64,000 nucleotides of DNA from Spodoptera frugiperda (taxonomy: Eukaryota; Arthropoda; Insecta; Lepidoptera; Noctuidae). The notes beneath the pieces were generated by a model. It searched no databases, was not told where the DNA came from, and worked only from the letters and a program-made list of their open reading frames with translations. The position numbers and the translations under genes are program-made. This document shows, piece after piece, positions 14,001 through 23,000 of the stretch (position 1 is its first letter; every line of letters starts with the position of its first letter). Location of the stretch: positions 7,929,555-7,993,554 of the forward strand of contig NC_064230.1 of NCBI RefSeq assembly GCF_023101765.2. The letters are read 5' to 3'.

Positions 14001-17000
14001 CGTTCCGCTGCGGACAAATTTAATGTAATTTATTCTTACGTATATTACGTATAAATTAATTACATATGTTTAAAGTAATTGAACTGAGAACGCGTTTGGT
14101 ACTCTGATTGGTTGCTTTATTCGAATCGGTCAATCAGAGCGCCGAACGCGTTTTCGTTTTGCTTTTCTTCCACGTAAAGCAAACTCGTACTAAGTGCACC
14201 GATGTCAAATATTACCATTACATATTATCACATAGCTGAAAAAAGCTTTGAAAAAGTCTCAACCAACATTACCCTTTCACAGCTGGAGCAAGCAGCGTTG
14301 CAAGCGAAGCAACAACAGCTGCAACAACAGCAACAGTTGCAGCAACAACTGCAACACCAGCAACACTTGCAACTCATCGAGCTAGAAAAGCAGAAGCTAG
14401 AGAAACAGAAGCAGGCTGCTACTGCTACATTTATAAGTGAGCATTTCTTTTTATTTATTATAATGTTAGTTATTTAGTTTTTATATCGCTCACCTAGTAA
14501 TATATTGGCACATCCGCAAAAAATGCAAAGTTGACTTATGGTTAACGTGTTTAAAAGTGCATATTAATCTATTTATTTCCATATTCATCGAGAGAGGTCG
14601 TAAGTGTCATTATACCATTATTGTAGTTTCCCCCCTCACGCACGTAAAACAACGGTTCATTGGTCAGTAAACTAACAACTAAACAAGTCAGGTAAACTAT
14701 GAATACCTTAAATGTGCCAATATATTACTAGGTGTGCGAAATGTAAAGTGTGTGCTCGCCATGCTTCGGCACTGCTGTGTCGGCTCTGGGGGAGTGATAC
14801 CACGGCCTCACAGTACATCGACGTGAAACAACCACAGCGTTGTGTGAGTGAGGTTACCGGAGGCCCAATTACGTCTTACCCAGGGCGAGAGAAGTCATTG
14901 GATGATGTTTTTCCTTGTGCGAACTGCTAGGGAGTGGAATTATTTGCCGGAGTCTGTGTTTCCTGATGGGTATAATTTGGGTGTCTTCAAAGCCCGAGTG
15001 AATAGGTTGCTTATGGGCAGACGTGCTCCATCGTAGGCCGCATCATCACTTACCATCAGGCAAGATAGCGGCCAAACGTCGACCCATTAAGAATTTTGTT
15101 TTATTCTTGATTGTCAATAGAAGTTTTTAATATTTTAAATATTTGTCCCCAGGCGAGGCGGGCGGCGGTATGGTGTGTGTACGTCGCGCGCCGCCAGATG
15201 GAGCCACCGCCGTGCCCAAGCATACTGGTTGGTATTACATTATTCTAATAATAGGGTATTATCCTACTAGTCAAATTCAATACTTTTATCGAAATGTCAA
15301 AAACGTTACTTTTCTATGAATTTTGTATGACATTGCAAATTATGACGTCATAATTTTTTTGCGTCAAATAGCATACTTATTACGCAAAAAATTGCAAGAA
15401 AAATTAAATAAATAAGTATATCGTCATAAAACACGATTATTTTGGGATATTTTATTATATTGAAATATCAAAATAATTTATTTTTGACCTAGGAAACTAC
15501 CCAATTAGTGAACGATATTTAAACACGTGATTGTACTCATGATTACAAACAACTTTCCCGAAGAAACTGTTTTTGTATACTCATTAGTTTTAGTTTTATT
15601 GCAATAACAAAGTAAAGTTCTAAAATACCTACCTAGTTACTAGTGTTCCGATAATGCGGGCGCCTCGCTGATAACAGCTGATCATGCGAAAACACGCGCG
15701 TGCGAAATATTTATTCAATATACCGTTCATAGTATTTGTTTCCATAAGAAAATCAAAAATACGAGTCTTATATTTTAAAATACAATAAGACAAGTATTTT
15801 TTTTCTTTTTCTACAAGACGGACATTGAAATTAAAATTTGTCATCTACATACCTTATTTCTGGTTCTCACAAAGAATAGAAATTACCATTGTAATATTTC
15901 ACTATTAAGTATAATAATTACATATGTTTTATTTTCCAGTGCTAACAGTACCGGCCGAGGAGCCGTCTGCCGCGGCGAAGGCAGCTGAAAGTGGTCGCAA
16001 GCAGACCTGGGAACAGGCACTAGCTCACATCAACCAACTCGCTAAGGGCAAGGATAAGGAAAAGGTTATTAATTTAAAATTATACAGTACCCTTAGTATT
16101 AGATTGTTTTTCGTTTAAAGTAATCCGATAATAAGGCCGATTCAAATAAACTAACTAATCACAGCGCCGAACGCGCTCTCGTTTCGATTACTTTAAACGT
16201 AAAGCAAACTCTTACTATGGTTACAGTTTATGGTATAAATAATCAAACGAGCAGACATATGACTTGATAAACAAAACCAGATGTATTTCAAGTTTGTCGG
16301 TCTGCGGACGACGAGCAAGTATAGCTCGCCTCCCGAACCAAAATTGTAGTTATTATAAAAATATTTCAGGCAGTTAATTTAGTTTGCTGAAGAAAAGTAA
16401 CTTATATTGATACTAGCTACCCCCGCGTTTTCACTTAAACGGTTTTGACGTGATTGATTAACAATATACACACAAACACAAACTTTCCCATGTATAATAT
16501 TTATAATTAAGATTTTCTCCATATTATTCACAGAAGAAGCACAAAGAAAACAAGGATCAGACGAAACAGCAAGAGAAGTCCAGCAAGGATGTCAAGGAGC
16601 CAGCTAAACCCAACGCCGCGGTACCCGAGCAGCCGCTGTCCAAGAAACAGAGGAAGCTGTTAGCCAAACAACAGGTATTCTATTATAATTACTAGCTAAA
16701 TTAATTATTATGTTATCGACTTACTCACGTAACTGTTTGACGAGGAATGAGACTAGTTTCAAGCCATAAATATAACCTATTCCTCGATACATGGACTATC
16801 CAACACAAAAAGAATTATTCAAATTGATACAGTGGTTTAGGTATAAAGACGAGATGTGAGTTACTTTCATATTTATGTAGATTATCACACACTGCTGGAC
16901 TCCTTTTGGTTATATCGTGATGTTATCTAGCCTATAGCCTTCTTCGATAAATACACTATCCAACACAAAAATAATTATTCAATTCGAACCATTAGTTCCA

Positions 17001-20000
17001 GAGATTAACGCGCTCAAACAAACCAACTCTTCACCTTTATAATATTAGTAAGTAAGCATACACAGAATATACCAAAGTTTAAATAACCATCTCTTCTCTT
17101 CTTAGGCGGAAGAAGAAGAAAAGAAGAAACAGCAACAGCAAGAACCCAAAGCAAAGAAGACGGCAGAAGTGAAAAAACCCGACCCACCGAAACCCGAACC
17201 CGCTAAGACTAAAGCCGAGAAAAAGGCGGAGACTAAGAAGGAGAAGAAAGAAGAGAAAAAGAAGGAGAAAGCGGAGAAGAATGAGAAAAAAGGAAAGGAG
17301 AATAAACAGGAGAAAGGTTAGTACATTAGTTTTATAGTATTTTTTGCTAGGTGGACCGACGACATTGTCAGAGTGGCGGGGAGCCAGTGGATGCAGGTGG
17401 CGGCTTGTCGTTCTACGTGGATTAAGGGGGAGGCCTTTGTTCAGCAGTGGACGTCTCTCGGCTGATGATGATGATTTTTTGTAGTTTAGTTTACTCAGAC
17501 TGGGCTATAAGGGACTGCATGTTAGATAGAGACTGTTCAGCAGCGCCTTTAATACTGCGATCTCCAACCCAGCCTGTGGAGATTTTGACAAACCCTTTTA
17601 TGAAGAAGAGGACATAGTCTAGCAGTGGATTGACACCCGAGCTTCTGCCAGCAGCTTGGTCCCCGTTCCCGTGGCATAAAAAGCAGCCTATTCCCGTCCC
17701 ATTATCTATCCCTATTCCAAATTTTATCCCCATCCCTTCAGTAATTATTGCGTCAAAGAGTAACAAACAAACATGCTCACAAACTTTCATATTTATAATA
17801 TTAGTAGGATATGTTATTCATGTAAATTCATAAGATTCGACTTATATCTTGAAACAATTAATCTTTACAGCGCCCCAACCTCAACCTAAGACGAAGCAAC
17901 CAGCGCAACAACAGCAACAACAAGCGGCAACAAAGAAGGAGAACAAGAAGCAGCAACAACAACAGCAGCAGCAGCAACAACAGCAACAGTTGCAGCAATT
18001 ACAGCAACAGAAGACACAAGTTATCAATATAACGCCCGATACTACTATTGAAGTTGTTAGTAAGAAGGTAGGAATTGTTTTTATATTATTAGGAGTTTTA
18101 TGGTGCTTTTCTACCAGAGATGTGCTATGTAGCTATGCTACGAAGATGTAATAGCTAAACTGTGAAACTTTGTGACCGTTTCCATTGATACTAAGCTATG
18201 TAGCTGTGTGAGGAAGTTGCGCAGCTCGAGTATGCGATGTATTGATGGTAGGGAAGCCATTCAAGTCGAATTTACACATTACATACATAACCTCACGCCT
18301 GTCTTCCATGGGGGTAGACAGAGACAATGGAACGCCAATTGCTACGACTGTTACATACCTCTTTCGCTTCATCAACAGTCATCAGTCTTTTCATGCATGC
18401 TCGGCGGTTAAGGGTACTTTTAATTTGGCCCTTTTTTAATATATCGCCAATCTGCTCGATATATGTCCGTCTAGGACGTCCTTTTTAGATGGTTTTTATC
18501 ATTTCCAATTTAGGTTTTTCAAAGAAAAAATTCTGATACAATATCGGATAAAAAAGTAGTCTATATTACTTCCTGTCGTATGACCATGGAACGCCAATTG
18601 CTATAAAACTTACATACGTCGAAATTACACTTTGGACCTAACACCTGATTTCACTGACAGACTAGCATTGAATGTTATATATTATTTCCAGAACCAGTGC
18701 AGCAATGAGTTGGAGAAGCCAGCGTCGTGCAGCATCATGGAACAACTCAGCTGTGGAGTACAGGTAGGTCATATCTGAGTGTTTTTAACTTGATATCTGA
18801 GTTTATGGTATAAGCCGGTAAACGTACAGATGTATCACCTGATGGTAGGCAATCGCCGGCGCCTTTGAAACACTAGAGGCGTTACAAGTGCGTTACTGGC
18901 ATTTTGGGGGTTAGGAATTTAAGGGTTGTTGGGGAATCAGGGAATGAGAAGGTGGTTATTGGGCCTCCGGTAACCTCAGTCACACAACGCGAGCGTTGTT
19001 TCACTTTAGTTTTCTGCTCGGCCATGGTATCACTCCGGTCGAGCGAAGCATGGCGAGCCCACACTTACTTTTCTTTATGACACAGACAGATTTTATTTTA
19101 TATGTTACATCATCACGTCACACGGACGCGCCGGACTTCAGTGTTCCAGTGTTTTCATGGTTGTATCTACTGTAGATCTTGGTGCACAGGAGCTGCAGCG
19201 GTATGGGAGGTTGTGGCGGGCTTGTCCCATTAAAAAATCATCACATTACTATGTTTGTTTAACAGAGAGGAGTGGAAGGAGGGTAGGGAGGCTTTTGCCC
19301 TGCAGTGGGACGATCATGGCTGAAATCTATACTAATATTATAAAGCTGAAGAGTTTGTTTGTTTGTTTGAACGCGCTAATCTCCGGAACTACTGGTCCGA
19401 ATTGAATAATTCTTTTTGTGTTGGATAGTGCATTTAGTGAGGAAGGCTATAGGCTATAAAACATCACGCTATGACCAATAGGAGCCGAGCAGAGCGGGTG
19501 AAACCGCGCGGAAGTAGCTAGTCTAATCTAAATCTAAACTACTATGTTTGTTTCAAGGTGGCGGACTTGAAGCTACCTCCAGGAATCACCCTGACCAGAG
19601 TCCAGCCTTCCGACAAGAAGGAACCACCGCCTATCAAGTCTGTGGTAAGTTGCCACCAAATTATTTGAAGTTTAAGGGAAATTTTTCGTAAAATTAATTC
19701 CAAGAAGGAAAATTTCCTGTATATCATAATATAAACATTAGTTTCGTATACAATACCCTTAGGCTGCTTTTCCGTAATGTTCTACGCTACGTTGCTGTGT
19801 ATGCATTTGGTTTCCACCAATCATATTAATTGATACACATAGCTTAGCACTAATGGAAACGAACTCGGCTTAGCTATGTTTTTTTATATGGAAAGATGCG
19901 TGCTATGGATAGCTTCCCTACTACCGATACATCGCATACTCGAGCTGCACATCTTCCTCGCACAGCTACATAGCTTAGTATCAGTGGAAACGGTCACATA

Positions 20001-23000
20001 GTTTCACAGCTTAGCTATTACATCTACGTAGCATATCTACATAGCACATTTTTGATGGAAAAGTACCCTTAACGATATCGAAACGTTACTGCATTCGGTG
20101 CTATGATTGGCCAGTTCGAAATAACCAACCAATCAGATCTAAGCCCTCTATAAAAGTTACACGGTCGAACTTGGACGCAGAAGCTACTTTTTTAAGTAAA
20201 TTTTAGGAAACTAGCCTATTATCTCTAATTTCATGATTGGTTTAACTATTTCTTGTTTAAACTTGTGTTTCCTTCCCAGCCCCTATGGAAAGCGGGCCAG
20301 TTGCCGGCGGCGCCGACGCCGGTGGCCCGGCCGGCGCCCATCATCAACGCGGACCCCGCCAACGTCATGTTCAGCACTGCCCACCCAGGTCTGTTGTAGT
20401 GGTCGTCATGGTATTTATACTTATACTATAGGTTACCAGGGTTCCGGCTCAAAGCAGGAGAAGGAACCGGGTGGTTTTTAGTCAGTAAGAGTCTGACACT
20501 TTCTCGCTTCGTCCAAAGCGGGAGAGGAGAAGTCTTTGAACGATTTTATCGTTCTATTCACACGATTGCTCCTCCTTATTTAGTGTAGATATAATACATA
20601 TGATAGTGGGAATTGATATTTAACTGAGCGCTTTGAGGGTTCAAAAGTTTTCTTTACCTCAAAACTCACTTTACCGCCAACGATACTTTTTGTAGTAATA
20701 TTACACTCGATTCGATATCAACAAAGTTATGTGTCTGGGCCCAATACCTTGTAATAAATCCTTTTATTCTTAATATAATTAATTACTCACATTGGCACAT
20801 AGTGTAACAGAAACAATCAGACAATTACATTGACTATATTAATGGAAACAGAAAAGAACAAAATGTACCGATGCTGTTACCAATATTACACTAAAATTAT
20901 GAATATATTACATTGCCTTTGTTAACAGTAGTCATCTTAATGTACTCAATAAACTAATTCACAAATCTTCTCAACAGAACCGCCAAAGCCAGTTATAATA
21001 GCCGACCCGCCCCCAGTGCCGGGTAAATCGAAGAAGGCAAAGAAAAAAGCAAAGAAGGCAGCCGCGGCCGCTGAGGAAAAGCAAGATGGGACCAAGATCG
21101 TCACCCTTAGGAACCCAATGTTCCATCCGAACTTACCACCAGTTCAAATCACCAATCAGCCGGCTAAGAAACAGGAGCAGATTAGAGTACCAGACCCAAT
21201 ACCAATGCCACCGAATGCCTGCCAAGCCACCATCACTCCTACTTCGAACGGGATGTTTACCATCAGGAATCCTTTAATGACAATGATGCATCAACAAAGC
21301 CTCATGGGAGTCAGGGCTCCGAGCCCCCAACACCCCATTTACCCCCAACAATACAACTATGTGAACCCCAACACGTACAACCCAATACAAAATAACAACT
21401 CCCAATACATTGATCCGCCCCGAGCTTCACCGAAGTCAGATGATTTCCAAACTCGGATAATGAACTTAGCTTCTTTCACACAGAAGAATGATGAAGGTTA
21501 CTCCTTGTTCAAGGCACCGGATGACCAGCAGCAAAGGAATTTCCTAACACCGGAGTACTTTGAAAACCAGAGTCCTAAGTCCGTGGTGTCCCCAAACCCT
21601 ATAGGAACTCGACCGGAGACGAACAGAGCATTTGATTCTGATATTTCTCTCTTTGCCAATCCGATTCAAAGGCCTGAACCTATAGGAACGCCTATGAAGC
21701 AGGAAGATCAGCAATATACTGGTTTATACACCCCGTTTGGTCAAGAAGACCGTAATGTCTTCAGGAATGCCCTTTTTAGTGATAAAAGTGATGATTTAGG
21801 GTTGAAAAATGTGGCTAACGGTGATACGTTGCCCTATTTTCAGCGTTTAAGGGTTGGATCGAAGCTGAATAATGAAGTATCTATACATCATGTTACTGAG
21901 TCGAAATTCTATAAAACGCAGGTAAGTCCAGTTTTTTACTAGCTTCACTGACAGACAGACTGACGGACAATTCAGTTTGACGTTTCAAAAGTGCCTTATT
22001 TAGGATTAATTGAAAAAATAAATGTTTTGACTTTGACTTTTGGTGTTTTTATAGTAGGTGTGGGTTCGATTCCCGCTCGGACATAGTTTTGGGGGTTTTG
22101 TGGTCTATCTGAAGTAATGGGAGATTGGTGTGATGATTTCATGTTAGATGTTTAAGTCGGGCTTATTGTTTGTCATGGGTTCGATTCCCGTACCGGATGG
22201 TGAATTTCAAATCGTGATTAATTTTTTTTTTAATGTTGTTGGTTATTTTAAATCATTAGAACCGTATTTTTTATTTTCTTACGGAAACAAATATTTTCGA
22301 AGATATATCGTGTGACGTCACTTTTAGGTACGTTTTATACGTAGAAATGACGTATTTGCTCCCACTTTTACACGTTTGATTCGTTTCATCTAAGTACATA
22401 TTGTTATCTTATACGACAAAATAAAAAGAATACGTGTTCAATATGTTTCCATTACCTAACTGACAAACCAAATAGATTTTTAATTTTCATACCCCGTTAT
22501 CATCCCTATTATCCCCATTAAAACATTTGTATATAAATAAATACGGACTATTCCGTTATTTATAGTATTATTTATTTATTTATAGTTCCTATTGAATGTA
22601 CAGGATATTTCTGTGACAAACAAATAAATTCTATAAAAAACAGTAAATAATAAATGATAAATGATACATATTTATTTCTGTAAATAGGTCATAAAATAAC
22701 ACTTTTACACGCCAATATTTGAAATAGCTAGATGAGGCCGGCATTTCCTATCTGACTATACATTATAGTAATATCCCCCCCCCCTGCAGGAGCCGGGCCA
22801 CCCCCTAGAGTGTGGAGTGGGCGAGGAGTCGTTGTTCAGCAGGCCGGCACACGCCTGGCCAGACCAGCTCTACTCTACACACAAACCTGGTATGTATACT
22901 ATGTACTATAATAAGTAATAATAACATTAGCCTTTTGTATTGAAGTTAATTTATAATACTATCGTGAGACATACAAAATTAACTAAAAATCACAGTTTAC

